This document shows, one piece after another, positions 17,544 through 26,719 of a stretch of 64,000 nucleotides of DNA. The stretch lies in NCBI RefSeq assembly GCF_017875235.1, contig NZ_JAGGMI010000001.1, positions 612,840 through 676,839 on the forward strand. The letters are read 5' to 3'. Numbering within the stretch: the stretch's first letter is position 1; every line of letters begins with the position of its first letter. The notes under the pieces are model-generated. The model saw nothing but the letters and a program-made list of their open reading frames with translations. It ran no database searches and was not told where the DNA came from. Made by a program: the position numbers and the translations under genes. The stretch is from Asticcacaulis solisilvae. GTDB taxonomy: Bacteria > Pseudomonadota > Alphaproteobacteria > Caulobacterales > Caulobacteraceae.

Positions 17544-18230
17544 TCACTTGGCTTGGGCCGCCTGTGAGGATGCAGCAAGGCTGGCGGCGGCGCCGTCTTC
17601 CGAACCGGCTTCGACCTTGTTATGCGCGCCCTTGTCCCCGAAAGCACGCGAAATCGACAGGATGAAGTCGCGGCCAAGGATGGCGAGGTACTTGGTATAT
17701 TCCAGGACCAGCAGACGCGTGCCCTTCGGCGACTTCCACCACTTGCGCGTATCGAGATCCGGCGACTGCACCGGGAAGGCGACGAACTCGGCGTCCGGCA
17801 TGTCGGCCTTAAGTTCCAGCAGCGAGCGCGGCATATGGTAGTCGGAGGTGACGACGATCAGCTTGTAGAAGTCGTGGCCGCGCGCCCAGTCAGCGATCTC
17901 GCGGGCATTGCCGACGGTGTTTTCAGCCTCGTAGCCCAGGTCGACGCAGCATTCATAGAGACGCCTGGAACCTTCGGTCACGTTCAGCAGTTCGGCGCGC
18001 TTGACCTCGCGGTTGACGCCGGAAATGAACAGGCGTTGGCCCTTGCGCCGCTCCAGCAGGCGCATGCCCTCCTTGAGACGCATGTCCGAGGCGCCGGTCA
18101 GGACGACGATGGCGTCGGCGGGCTGTTCCGGGTCGATGGCAGGCGTCGAGTCGATGACCCGGCCGGCAAAGGCGAACAGGCCCGCCAGCCACACCAAAAG
18201 CACCACACCGATAGCGATCAATGGCCGCAT
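17544..18230 (-). CDS. YdcF/DUF218 family protein
   Basis: A 228-residue protein anchored by one N-terminal helix (MRPLIAIGVVLLVWLAGLFAF). The DUF218 fold is seen in DAIVVLTGASDMRLKEGMRLL, the YEAENTVGNAREI helix (family ExxxNTxxNA) and VVTSDYHMPRSL. Members such as SanA and ElyC act in envelope integrity, and some bind nucleotide-like ligands. The substrate here is unknown. It is the gene before plsC and after ftsX on the same strand, so the four may share a transcript that serves the cell envelope. Confidence 0.88.
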   Translation of the reverse strand: MRPLIAIGVVLLVWLAGLFAFAGRVIDSTPAIDPEQPADAIVVLTGASDMRLKEGMRLLERRKGQRLFISGVNREVKRAELLNVTEGSRRLYECCVDLGYEAENTVGNAREIADWARGHDFYKLIVVTSDYHMPRSLLELKADMPDAEFVAFPVQSPDLDTRKWWKSPKGTRLLVLEYTKYLAILGRDFILSISRAFGDKGAHNKVEAGSEDGAAASLAASSQAAQAK

Positions 18231-18263
18231 AGGTTTAACGCCCTCTCCCCTTCGTCAACCTGT

Positions 18264-19160
18264 TCACGAACGACCCAGCAGGCGCAGGGTCACCAGTCTG
18301 GCGGTGACCATGGCGATCATGGCGACCAGAACCGGGCAAGGTATTAATACTAACAGGTCATGCCACGAAAAGGGAAGAGCCATTGCGAAGCTTTGCGACG
18401 GACCGGTCACCTTTATTAACGCCATGACGATCGCCGCCGCCGCTGATCCCAAAAGGCCTGATTCGAAGGCCATGCGGGCGAAGCGGTATTGGAAGCGTTC
18501 GGCGATGAAGGTGTCGGTCGCCCCGCACAGCGACAGGACCTCGACAACATCACCGCGCGCCGCCAGCCCCGCCCGTGTCGCAAAGGCCACCACAGCGGCG
18601 GCGGCCGAGCCAATCATCAGGAAAATGCCAAGGAAGATCAATCGGATGATCAGAGCGCTTTTCTCGATATCCTTGAGCCACACCGAATGGTCGTCAAGCG
18701 TCGCATCGATATTGGCATTGGCCAGCGCGTCCATCATGGCGCGCGGCTTGGCCGGGCTTTTGGGTGTCAGCTTAACCTCGACCAGGTTGGGGATGGGCAG
18801 GTCGTCCAGCACCACATCGCCCAGCCACGGTTTTAACAGGTCCTTGGCGCGCTCGGGTTCAATGGCGCGGGCCTCTTCGACCCCTTTGACGCCGGCCAGG
18901 ACCTCGGCGGCGGCGGCGGCGGCGACCGAGCCGCTTTCAAGGCCCGTCGGCCGAACCTGGATGGTGACCTCGGCGCGGATGTCGCGCGCCCAGCCCTGCG
19001 CCGCGCGGTCCGACGCGATGACGATCAGCAGCGCCATGCACGACAGGAAACACAGGAAACCAATAACGTAGTGCAGCGCGACCTCGCGCTCGTCCTGCGA
19101 CGGCAGAAGGGTACGCGCGCCGGTCTCCCTGGTACGCCACAGACGGGCCAGCCCGATCAT
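18264..19160 (-). CDS. ftsX: Cell division protein FtsX
   Basis: FtsX is the membrane partner of FtsE and activates septal peptidoglycan hydrolases. The 298-residue protein has one helix (about residues 30-50), a periplasmic loop of roughly 120 residues, and three more helices, with the last near the C-terminus (LVLIPCPVLVAMIAMVTARLV). The LCGATDTFIAERFQYRF segment is the conserved cytoplasmic turn. Its ATG overlaps the ftsE stop by 4 bp, which couples the two. The N-terminal cytoplasmic tail is short, as in alphaproteobacteria. Confidence 0.9.
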   Translation of the reverse strand: MIGLARLWRTRETGARTLLPSQDEREVALHYVIGFLCFLSCMALLIVIASDRAAQGWARDIRAEVTIQVRPTGLESGSVAAAAAAEVLAGVKGVEEARAIEPERAKDLLKPWLGDVVLDDLPIPNLVEVKLTPKSPAKPRAMMDALANANIDATLDDHSVWLKDIEKSALIIRLIFLGIFLMIGSAAAAVVAFATRAGLAARGDVVEVLSLCGATDTFIAERFQYRFARMAFESGLLGSAAAAIVMALIKVTGPSQSFAMALPFSWHDLLVLIPCPVLVAMIAMVTARLVTLRLLGRS

Positions 19161-19918
19161 CCCTCACCTCCCGTCGGCCGGGGGGTGCGCAAGTCGCGGC
19201 GGTACAGTTCGCCGCCCTTAAGTTCCAGCACGGGCATGCCCGAGGCGCGCACCAGGCTTTCGTCGTGGGTCGCGATCAGCACGGTCGCGCCCAGCCGGTT
19301 GAGCTCGATGAACAGGCGCATGATCCGCATGCCCATGGCGTAGTCGATATTGCCCGTCGGCTCGTCGGCCAGGATCAGGGTCGGGCGCGTCACGACGGCG
19401 CGGGCAATGGCCAGGCGCTGCTTTTCGCCGCCGGACAGGATGTGCGGCATGGCGTCGAGGCGATGGCTCAGCCCCACCCAGGTCAGAAGCTCCGAGACGT
19501 CCTCATGGTACTGCTTGCGCGACTGGCCGTGGACGACCAGCGGCAGGGCGGCGTTGTCGAAAACGTTCAGGTGTTCGAGCAGGCGGAATTCCTGAAAAAC
19601 TATGCCTAACCGCCGGCGGAGAGTCGCGCTCTGCAGACGGTCGCCCGGGCGGATGGTTTCGCCGAACAGGGCGATCTCGCCGGACGACGGAGTCTGCGCC
19701 AGATAGATCATCTTGAGCAGCGAAGTCTTGCCCGCGCCGGACGGTCCGGTCAGGAAGTGAAACGATCCGGCGGGAAGCTGAAAGTTCAGCGATTTCAATA
19801 TCAAAGGGTCGTCCGTCGACGCCATGTTGCCGTAACCCAGACTGACATCGCGGAAATCGACCACGGTGTTCCCGGCGGGGGCGATACGGCTGTCTTCGGG
19901 GCTTGGAGTCATCGGCAA
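19157..19918 (-). CDS. ftsE: Cell division ATP-binding protein FtsE
   Basis: The ATPase of the FtsEX complex at the division site. The 253-residue protein has Walker [13 protein letters not shown], signature [15 protein letters not shown], Walker [13 protein letters not shown] and the H-loop ATHDESLV. Its N-terminus is about 20 residues longer than E. coli FtsE ([22 protein letters not shown]). A start at the third codon is possible. The divergent MJ0042 zinc-ribbon gene shares a 105-bp promoter region with it, an arrangement also known in Caulobacter. Confidence 0.94.
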   Translation of the reverse strand: MPMTPSPEDSRIAPAGNTVVDFRDVSLGYGNMASTDDPLILKSLNFQLPAGSFHFLTGPSGAGKTSLLKMIYLAQTPSSGEIALFGETIRPGDRLQSATLRRRLGIVFQEFRLLEHLNVFDNAALPLVVHGQSRKQYHEDVSELLTWVGLSHRLDAMPHILSGGEKQRLAIARAVVTRPTLILADEPTGNIDYAMGMRIMRLFIELNRLGATVLIATHDESLVRASGMPVLELKGGELYRRDLRTPRPTGGEG

Positions 19919-20023
19919 GGGACGCGCTTCCGGCGGCTTGATCAGTTGTTAAGACTTTTGGGTGAATAAGGTTAAGAAGCCGTGTCACGAACGCGGCAAA
20001 TATAGTTCTTCGCACCCTCGCCC

Positions 20024-21109
20024 ATGATCCTCAGCTGCCCAAATTGCGCAACGCAATACAAGGTGAACGAAGCCGCCATCGGCCTTCGGGGACGCACCGT
20101 GCGCTGCACCGCCTGCAAGACGACGTGGCACGCCGAAACGCCGATCGACCTGCGCTATTCCGAAGGCCGTGCAAAGGACGAACTGGAACTCAAGGAAGAG
20201 GCGCCCAAGACCAAGGAAGAGCTGTTCCAGGTCAAGGCCAAGAAGCTGCCCGGCAAGTACCGTGCCATGCTTGAGGACAAGAAGCGGCTGCGCGCCCTGG
20301 CCATCGAAGGCATGGTCTGGGGCGGTCTCGCCGCCGTGGCCATCGCGACCTTCGTTCTGGCCTATGTGCTGCGCGTCGATATCGTCAAAGCCTTCCCGCG
20401 CATTGCCGGCGCCTATGCCATGGTCGGTCTCAAGGTCAATCCGACCCACCTGCAGTTCGAAAAGCACACGGCCGAGGTCGCCTTCAAGGGCGGCCGCTTT
20501 GTCGTGACGGTGAAGGCCCAGATCAAGAACCTGAGCAACAAGGCCGTGCCGGTGCCGCCGGTGCGCGTCACCCTTTACGATTCGACGCAAAACCCCTTCG
20601 ATTCGGTGCTGATGCCGCCGGGCGACCTGATGGTGGCGCCGCACGCCGTCCAGACCCTGACTTTCGACGTCGCCGACCCGCGTAATCTCGTCTCGACGCT
20701 CGACCTCAAGTTTGACCTCGAAGCCATGAACGCGATGAAGTCGGGCAAGGGCCTTAAAGGCGGACACGGCAAAGAGGACGGTCACGGCGAAGCCGCCGGT
20801 CATGGCGACGAAGTCGGCCACGACGCCCCTGCGGAACACGCCGAAGCCGCCGGCGATCACGCCACGCCCGCGGCCGGGCACGGTCACGATGCGCCTGCCG
20901 ATGCCCATGGCGCGCCTGCGGCCGGTGCCGAAGGCCACGCCGCGCAAGCCCCCGATGCGCATGCCGTCGATCCACACGGTGCGCCGGCCGCCCCACTGGC
21001 AACGCAACCGGCGCCTGCGCTACGTTTGGCCCAGCCGACCTCGGCCCACAGCCTGGCGCCCGCGAAGAAGACCGAAAGCCATGCTCCGGCCGCCACAGGT
21101 CACCACTAA
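20024..21109 (+). CDS. MJ0042 zinc-ribbon membrane protein with histidine-rich tail
   Basis: The N-terminus is an MJ0042-type zinc ribbon with Cys5/Cys8 and Cys28/Cys31 (CPNC ... CTAC). A cytoplasmic charged linker and one transmembrane helix (about residues 92-118) follow. A DUF3426-like beta domain (about 140-240) comes next. The last 120 residues are dominated by His, Gly, Ala, Asp and Pro, with repeated GHG, DAHG and GHA units and more than 20 histidines. The tail would lie in the periplasm and looks able to bind metal ions. No catalytic motif is seen. It is divergent from ftsE. Confidence 0.85.
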   Translation: MILSCPNCATQYKVNEAAIGLRGRTVRCTACKTTWHAETPIDLRYSEGRAKDELELKEEAPKTKEELFQVKAKKLPGKYRAMLEDKKRLRALAIEGMVWGGLAAVAIATFVLAYVLRVDIVKAFPRIAGAYAMVGLKVNPTHLQFEKHTAEVAFKGGRFVVTVKAQIKNLSNKAVPVPPVRVTLYDSTQNPFDSVLMPPGDLMVAPHAVQTLTFDVADPRNLVSTLDLKFDLEAMNAMKSGKGLKGGHGKEDGHGEAAGHGDEVGHDAPAEHAEAAGDHATPAAGHGHDAPADAHGAPAAGAEGHAAQAPDAHAVDPHGAPAAPLATQPAPALRLAQPTSAHSLAPAKKTESHAPAATGHH

Positions 21110-21160
21110 ACGCGCTTAAACGCGCTTGCCTTCCAGCGGGCATCATGAAAAAGCTCGCAG

Positions 21161-21700
21161 ATGACCAACATCTCCATGCCGACCGTCCTGCTGACCGAAG
21201 ACGAGGTGCGCGACCGCGTTGACGGCGTCGCACGAGAGATAGCCAAACGTCTGCGGCCCGACTGCGTCGGCGTCTGTCTTTTGACCGGCGGCATCTGGTT
21301 CGCCGCCGACCTGACCCGCGCCCTGTTTCGACTCGGCCATAACCTGGCGTTCGACGCCCTCTGGCTGTCCTCCTATGGCGATGGCCGTGAAAGCGGCACG
21401 CTTCTGATCCGCGCGCCGTTACAGCGCCCCGTCGAAGGCCGCCAGGTGCTGATTATCGACGACGTGCTCGATACCGGAAAGTCGTTGACGATCGCCGCTG
21501 ACATTTGCCGCGAGGCCGGCGCCACCGAGGTGCTGACGGCGGTCTTCGCGCGCAAGCCCGATCCGGCGCAGGACGGCCAGCCGCGCCAGACCGACGTCGA
21601 TTTCGCGGCCTGGGAAGCCCCTAACCGCTACCTGGTCGGTTACGGGCTGGACAGCGGCGGCCATTACCGCGCCCTGCCCTATATCGGCGCCATGGATTAG
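21161..21700 (+). CDS. hpt: Hypoxanthine/guanine phosphoribosyltransferase family protein
   Basis: The 179-residue protein has the PRPP-binding loop VLIIDDVLDTGKSL (residues 96-110) and the LLTGGIWFAADL helix of HGPRT-type enzymes. RYLVGYGLDSGGHYRALPYI near the C-terminus matches the purine-binding end of hypoxanthine phosphoribosyltransferase. It should recycle hypoxanthine or guanine to the nucleotide in the cytoplasm. SSYGDGRESG replaces the usual YGxxTxSSG flexible loop, a mild departure, so the exact base used is uncertain. The TAG stop overlaps the stop of the convergent DUF4175 gene. Confidence 0.86.
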   Translation: MTNISMPTVLLTEDEVRDRVDGVAREIAKRLRPDCVGVCLLTGGIWFAADLTRALFRLGHNLAFDALWLSSYGDGRESGTLLIRAPLQRPVEGRQVLIIDDVLDTGKSLTIAADICREAGATEVLTAVFARKPDPAQDGQPRQTDVDFAAWEAPNRYLVGYGLDSGGHYRALPYIGAMD

Positions 21701-22233
21701 TTGGACGCCAACGTCGTATCGACGAAGGTCCTGGCCGCATCGAACGGCAGGAAGCCGCCCACGACCTGGCTTACCGGGACGGGGCCGAAGATCAGGAAGC
21801 CCAGCATTGCCGCCACCAGCGCCACGAAGCGCAGGGCGAAAGGATCGGCCGCCGCGATCCCGGCCTTGGCCTTGCCGATGCGCAACTGCGGCTGCGATAT
21901 CTCATGGCGCATGGCCAGCAGGCGTTCCGGCTTGACGCCGTTGTCGACCGCCAGGCGGGTATTGACCTCGGTGAAGGTCGGGTTACGGAAGCGCAAGGCG
22001 GCGCGTACCGACGCCACGCCCGCCACCACCAGGCCTGCGCTCAAAACCGCCAGATGCGCCAGTTGCGGCAGATGCAGGAACAGGCCCCACTGCGCGGCGA
22101 CGGCGACCAGCATGACGAACAGGACGAAGGGAAATACGGCGGGCAGGACCCGCTCCCAGACCATGACGGTCCGGGTCCAGAACAGGGCGCGGCTAAGGTT
22201 CGAGAGCGAAGAAGGTCTCTTAACCGACGACAT
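21697..22233 (-). CDS. Short DUF4175 (TIGR02302-like) protein, probably truncated
   Basis: 178 residues with two pairs of hydrophobic helices. VMVWERVLPAVFPF, then RFRNPTFTEVNTRLAVDNGVKPERLLAMRHEI, matches the N-terminal region of DUF4175 proteins. Those proteins usually run to 700 or more residues. Here a stop follows the fourth helix and the next DNA is the oppositely oriented hpt gene. The start at 22233 has GGGGGAAG eight bases upstream. Either this is a short family member or the C-terminal part was lost. lysA lies 26 bases upstream on the same strand. Confidence 0.75.
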   Translation of the reverse strand: MSSVKRPSSLSNLSRALFWTRTVMVWERVLPAVFPFVLFVMLVAVAAQWGLFLHLPQLAHLAVLSAGLVVAGVASVRAALRFRNPTFTEVNTRLAVDNGVKPERLLAMRHEISQPQLRIGKAKAGIAAADPFALRFVALVAAMLGFLIFGPVPVSQVVGGFLPFDAARTFVDTTLASN

Positions 22234-22259
22234 GACGACTGCTTCCCCCTTCATCATAT

Positions 22260-23579
22260 TCACGCGGATACGGCACGCGGCGCCGGCGCAAACCAGGCCG
22301 GAATGGCTTCGTCGGCCATCATCTGCTCGTAACTCGGCCGAGCACGCACGACGGACCAATCCGCGTCACGCACCAACACCTCAGGGGCGAGCGGACGGGT
22401 ATTGTATTCGCTTCCCATGACGGCCCCGTAGGCGCCAGCGGTCATGAAGGCGACGAGATCATTGGCCTTCAGCGCCGGCAGGGCGCGGTCGCGGCTGAAG
22501 GTGTCGCCGGTTTCACACACGGGACCAACCACGTCGTACACTTCCGTGGCCTCGCCCTCAGGCGCCGCCACCGGGCGGATGTCGTGATAGGCGTCGTAAA
22601 GCGCCGGGCGCAGCAGGTCGTTCATGGCGGCGTCGAGCACCAGGAACTTCTGGCCGGAATCGGCGCGTTCATGGACGTGGATGACGCGCGAGATCAGCAC
22701 GCCGGCATTGGCGGCGATCAGCCGGCCGGGCTCGAACGTATAGCGGACATCGAGATTGCCGACGGTCAGGGCGACCATCTCGGCAAAGTCCTGCGGGCTC
22801 GGCGGTTCTTTCTGATTGAAATAGGGCACGCCCAGGCCGCCACCGAGGTCAAGGCGTTCGACGCTGAGACCACTCGCCCGAAGATCCTCGACCCAGCCCT
22901 TCATGCGCGAGAAGGCCGACTGCATCGGCGTCAGGTCGGTGATCTGCGAGCCGATATGACAGGCAATGCCCATGGGCGCGATATGCTTTTGGGCGGCTGC
23001 CTCGGCATAGATGCGCAGGGCTTCTTCGGCCGAGACGCCGAACTTGTCGCGGGCGCCGCCCGTGGTGATCTTGGCATGGCCGCCCGAGCCGACGCCCGGA
23101 TTGATGCGGATAACGATCGGCGCGACCATGTCGAGCGAGGCGGCGACCTTTGCCAGCCGCTCCAGTTCGGGCGCCGATTCGACGTTCAACTGATAGATGC
23201 CGCTTTTCAGCGCGAACGCCATTTCGGCATCGGTCTTGCCGACGCCGGAAAAGACTATCTTGTGCGCCGGGATACCGGCCTTGAGCGCCTTGCGGATTTC
23301 ACCTTCCGAAACTGTGTCGGCGCCGCAGCCCCGGGCAGCGAGCGTCGTCAGCACGGCCAGGTTCGAATTGGCCTTCATGGCATAGGCGACGAGCGGGCTC
23401 TCACCCTTGGGGTTTTTCAACGCGGGCTGGGCATCGAGCGCGCCGGCAAAGATCGCGTAATGCCGCTCAAGCGTCGCCGAACTGTAGACATAGGCCGGCG
23501 TGCCCACTTCGCGCGCGATGTCGCTCAGCGACACCCCTTCGCAATGCAGATCCCCGTCGCGGTACTCGAAGTGGTTCAT
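22260..23579 (-). CDS. lysA: Diaminopimelate decarboxylase
   Basis: LysA makes L-lysine from meso-diaminopimelate with PLP. The 439-residue protein has the PLP lysine in VAYAMKANSN (Lys69). The HIGSQI loop and the LDLGGGLGVPY glycine-rich phosphate site follow, and GPVCETGDTFSRD holds the active-site cysteine. The length is slightly over the typical 415-420 residues. It lies downstream of argH and lptM on the same strand, as in many alphaproteobacteria. The small gap (12 bp) to lptM suggests one transcript. Confidence 0.96.
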   Translation of the reverse strand: MNHFEYRDGDLHCEGVSLSDIAREVGTPAYVYSSATLERHYAIFAGALDAQPALKNPKGESPLVAYAMKANSNLAVLTTLAARGCGADTVSEGEIRKALKAGIPAHKIVFSGVGKTDAEMAFALKSGIYQLNVESAPELERLAKVAASLDMVAPIVIRINPGVGSGGHAKITTGGARDKFGVSAEEALRIYAEAAAQKHIAPMGIACHIGSQITDLTPMQSAFSRMKGWVEDLRASGLSVERLDLGGGLGVPYFNQKEPPSPQDFAEMVALTVGNLDVRYTFEPGRLIAANAGVLISRVIHVHERADSGQKFLVLDAAMNDLLRPALYDAYHDIRPVAAPEGEATEVYDVVGPVCETGDTFSRDRALPALKANDLVAFMTAGAYGAVMGSEYNTRPLAPEVLVRDADWSVVRARPSYEQMMADEAIPAWFAPAPRAVSA

Positions 23580-23591
23580 TTCAAAGACGGC

Positions 23592-23957
23592 TTACTTGTT
23601 CGGATTGTTGTTGTCGACGCGCGCGGCATTGCCGAAGCCTTCCAGCGGCGCGTCCTGAACCTTGGTGTTGTTCGTATAGTAATCGGACGCGGTCGGACGG
23701 GCATTCTTGTCCGGCTTGGCGCGTTCGGTTTCACGCTTGGCATTCGTGTCGTCGAGCGTGGCCGTATCGCCGCCAGCGGCATTCTTCGTCACTTCCGGCC
23801 CCGAAGACGACGAGGCGGACACCGCGCCGCGGCCGAACAAAGGCGGCGCCTGCTCAAGGGTGCCGAGCTTGCCGCAGGCGCTTAAAGACGACGCCGCGAT
23901 CAAAACGGCGCCCAGGGCCAGGGTCGTGACAAGACGGGTTTTGACGGGCGTCATCAT
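23592..23957 (-). CDS. lptM: LptM-like lipoprotein
   Basis: A 121-residue lipoprotein. The signal ends [18 protein letters not shown], with the lipidated Cys28. The short stretch after the cysteine is the LptM/YifL pattern (CGxxGxL.xP), which helps mature the LPS translocon LptDE in E. coli. Proximity to lysA is a known arrangement. The remainder is polar and probably disordered. Its ATG overlaps the argH stop by 4 bp (ATGA), so the two are coupled. The first of two adjacent ATGs is used. Confidence 0.75.
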   Translation of the reverse strand: MMTPVKTRLVTTLALGAVLIAASSLSACGKLGTLEQAPPLFGRGAVSASSSSGPEVTKNAAGGDTATLDDTNAKRETERAKPDKNARPTASDYYTNNTKVQDAPLEGFGNAARVDNNNPNK

Positions 23958-25387
23958 GAGCGAATTTCCTTCCAGCGCTGGATTTGCAGCCTGACCTGAT
24001 CCGGCGCCGTGCCGCCATAGGACTGGCGGGAAGCGGCCGAGGCTTCGGGTGTTAACACCTTATACACATCATCCGTGATCCTGGCTTCCAGATTTTGCAG
24101 GTCCGCCAAGGGAAGTTGCGCCAAATCCACACCCCGCCCGTCGGCCAGCTTGACCGCCGCACCGGTAATATGGTGCGCATCACGAAACGGAATGTTCAGT
24201 GTACGGACCAACCAATCGGCCAGGTCCGTTGCGGTGGAAAAGCCCGCGCCGGCGGCCGCGCGCATTTTTTCGGTATTGGCGTCAAGATCCAATACCATTC
24301 CCGTCATGGCCCTAAGCGCCAGGTCAAGCGCGTCAAAGGCTTCGAAAACCGGCGGTTTGTCTTCCTGCATGTCCTTGGAATAGGCCAGCGGCAGGCCCTT
24401 CATAACGGTCGTCAGCGCGATCAGCGCGCCATTGATGCGTCCGGTCTTGGCGCGCACCAGTTCGGCGGCGTCAGGGTTGCGCTTCTGCGGCATGATCGAC
24501 GATCCGGTCGAGAAGCTGTCCGACAGCTTCACGAAGCCGAACTGCGGCGTCGTCCAGATGACGATTTCCTCGGCCAGGCGCGACAGGTGGCCGGCGCAGA
24601 TGGCGGCATGGCTCAGGGATTCCAGCGCGAAGTCGCGCGCCGATACGCCATCCAGCGAATTGCCCATCGGCCGGTCGAAGCCCAGAGCTTTGGATGTCGC
24701 GAAGCGGTCGATCGGAAACGGCGAACCGGCCAGGGCAGCGGATCCCAGCGGGTTTTCATTCATGCGGTTGCGCGCGTCGATGAAGCGCGAGCGGTCGCGG
24801 CCGAACATTTCGACATAGGCCATCAGGTGATGGCCGAAGGTCACCGGCTGGGCGGGCTGAAGGTGGGTGAAGCCCGGCATCAGGGCGTCGGCATACTGTT
24901 CGGCGCGCTGCAAAAGGGCGGCCTGCAGGTCGCTGAGCTGGCCGACCGTGCGGTCCACCGTTTCGCGCACCCACAGGCGGAAATCGGTCGCCACCTGGTC
25001 GTTGCGCGAGCGCGCGGTGTGCAGGCGGCCGGCGGCCGGTCCCACCAGTTCGCGCAGGCGCGCCTCGACATTCATGTGAATGTCTTCATATTCGTGGCGG
25101 AAAGGAAACACGCCGGACTGAATTTCCTCTTCGATCGTATCCAGTCCGGTTGCGATTGTTTTGGCATCGTCAAAACTTATGATACCTTGCGCCGCGAGCA
25201 TGGCGCAGTGCGCGCGGGAACCGGCTAGGTCCTGGCGCCACAGGCGTTTGTCGACATCGATGGAAACATTGATGGCTTGCATGATTTCATCGGGCCGGGC
25301 GCTGAACCGTCCGCCCCACATGTCCTGGCCCTGCGAATTGACGCGCGCGGGAGTCTGGGGGGCCTTCGCGTCGGAATGATCGGTCAT
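23954..25387 (-). CDS. argH: Argininosuccinate lyase
   Basis: ArgH cleaves argininosuccinate to arginine and fumarate, the last step of arginine synthesis. The signature [12 protein letters not shown] is present, with [17 protein letters not shown] and TFGHHLMAY from the conserved regions. The 477 residues include a polar N-terminal stretch of 22 residues before MWGGRFS. Homologues usually begin near there, so a start at 25321 is possible. With the longer start, its ATG overlaps the ATG of the divergent tlpA gene (CATG). Confidence 0.95.
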   Translation of the reverse strand: MTDHSDAKAPQTPARVNSQGQDMWGGRFSARPDEIMQAINVSIDVDKRLWRQDLAGSRAHCAMLAAQGIISFDDAKTIATGLDTIEEEIQSGVFPFRHEYEDIHMNVEARLRELVGPAAGRLHTARSRNDQVATDFRLWVRETVDRTVGQLSDLQAALLQRAEQYADALMPGFTHLQPAQPVTFGHHLMAYVEMFGRDRSRFIDARNRMNENPLGSAALAGSPFPIDRFATSKALGFDRPMGNSLDGVSARDFALESLSHAAICAGHLSRLAEEIVIWTTPQFGFVKLSDSFSTGSSIMPQKRNPDAAELVRAKTGRINGALIALTTVMKGLPLAYSKDMQEDKPPVFEAFDALDLALRAMTGMVLDLDANTEKMRAAAGAGFSTATDLADWLVRTLNIPFRDAHHITGAAVKLADGRGVDLAQLPLADLQNLEARITDDVYKVLTPEASAASRQSYGGTAPDQVRLQIQRWKEIRS

Positions 25388-26135
25388 GGATAACCCTTTG
25401 GATAATGACGGTTTGGCGGCTCAACCCGCGCCGAAGCCCGCACCGGTAAGCGCGGCCGACACGCCTATAGCCGAGGCCAAGCCCGAACCCAAGGGGCATG
25501 GCGGTGGAAAACCGCCGAAAAAGCGCGCCAATACGTGGCTCTATGTCGCCATTGTCGCCGTGGTGCTGGCGGCGGCCGGTGGCGGCGCCTTCTATTTCGC
25601 AACCAACATGAAACTGCCCGACCAGGTCAAGGCCGGTCCGTCGGAAGAGGCCGCGGGCCCGCTGAAAGGCTACGCCACGGGCTCGATTGCCCATCTGGTG
25701 ACCTATGCCGACCGCCGGACCGTCGCCGACGTGCCGTTCGTCGATCGCGACCGCAAGCCGGTGAAGCTGTCCGACTTCAAGGGCCAGGTCGTGGTGCTGA
25801 ACGTCTGGGCGACGTGGTGCGCGCCCTGCCGCTTCGAAATGCCGACCCTGGCCAATCTCCAGCGCGACTATGCCGGCAAGGGCGTGAAAGTCCTGCCGCT
25901 CAGCGTCGACGAGGAGCCCAAGTTCAACGACGTCAAGTCTTTCATTGACGTGCAGGAACCGCTGGAAGTCTATGTCGATACCAAGTTCGAGGCCCCGACC
26001 AAGCTGCAGGTCCAGGGTATGCCGGCGACGCTGATCATCGACAAGCAGGGCCGCGCCGTGGCGCGTCTCGACGGCGAAGCGACCTGGGACACGCCCGAAG
26101 TCAAGGCGCTGATCGACAAACTGCTGGCGGAGTAG
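25386..26135 (+). CDS. tlpA: Membrane-anchored TlpA-type thioredoxin
   Basis: A 249-residue protein with a Pro/Ala-rich cytoplasmic end, one transmembrane helix (residues 51-71) and a periplasmic thioredoxin domain. The active site is [13 protein letters not shown] (Cys145, Cys148), and [12 protein letters not shown] holds the cis-proline. TlpA proteins reduce apocytochrome c or CuA-site cysteines for cytochrome oxidase assembly. The start overlaps the argH start on the other strand. The conserved position beside argH is seen in other Caulobacterales. The convergent gene ends immediately after its stop. Confidence 0.88.
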   Translation: MDNPLDNDGLAAQPAPKPAPVSAADTPIAEAKPEPKGHGGGKPPKKRANTWLYVAIVAVVLAAAGGGAFYFATNMKLPDQVKAGPSEEAAGPLKGYATGSIAHLVTYADRRTVADVPFVDRDRKPVKLSDFKGQVVVLNVWATWCAPCRFEMPTLANLQRDYAGKGVKVLPLSVDEEPKFNDVKSFIDVQEPLEVYVDTKFEAPTKLQVQGMPATLIIDKQGRAVARLDGEATWDTPEVKALIDKLLAE

Positions 26136-26678
26136 TTATTCGCCGCGTTTGATGCGATTAGCCTTGCGGATTTTACATACGTCCCGAAGTCGCGAGACGG
26201 TCGGATAGCCATCAGGAAAATCAGACGAGAAGCTTGAATGGGACAGGCAGATTGCCAGGTCCCAGGCCTCGTCGTCGCTACTTGCTTCAGGCCTTAAGCG
26301 GGAGGCGGCTAAAGGCAGATAGGTAACCGGTCTTTCGCTACCTAACCTGACATAGGCGTGGTCACAGTAGAATGCGATGGTGTTGCGCCTGTCCCAACTG
26401 CTAAATGCAATCCTATTGGCCAACCACTGGAAATTACTTTCGAGCGTTCGGCTGTTCTGATGGAAGGTCGCGCGCTCATGCCAGAGACGCATATGAACGG
26501 CTTTCCCAAAATCGTGCTCTCGCTCGAGTGCGGAATTGGTCCTGTCGATATCAGCCAACGGGCAACTGCTAGTGGCGGCATAGTCCGGAGAGCTCCACAA
26601 CAGAGTGACAAACCAGATCGCCAGCGCACAAATCGGCACTGCCACGCATACCGCAACAATCTTGATAAGGCGCTTCAT
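26136..26678 (-). CDS. Hypothetical single-helix protein, AT-richer than neighbours
   Basis: 180 residues starting MKRLIKIVAVCVAVPICALAIWFVTLLW, a signal or anchor helix. The remainder is soluble with four cysteines (SSCPLAD, FYCDHAYV, AICLSHS, DVCKIRK), so two disulfides in the periplasm are possible. I do not recognise a family. Base composition is noticeably more AT-rich than the flanking genes, and the wobble positions are less G/C, which suggests recent acquisition. It abuts the tlpA stop and follows the DUF418 gene by about 40 bp on the same strand. Confidence 0.6.
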   Translation of the reverse strand: MKRLIKIVAVCVAVPICALAIWFVTLLWSSPDYAATSSCPLADIDRTNSALEREHDFGKAVHMRLWHERATFHQNSRTLESNFQWLANRIAFSSWDRRNTIAFYCDHAYVRLGSERPVTYLPLAASRLRPEASSDDEAWDLAICLSHSSFSSDFPDGYPTVSRLRDVCKIRKANRIKRGE

Positions 26679-26719
26679 GTGATCAGGAACGCACGACCTT
26701 GCCCTTCCGTCAACGCCGG

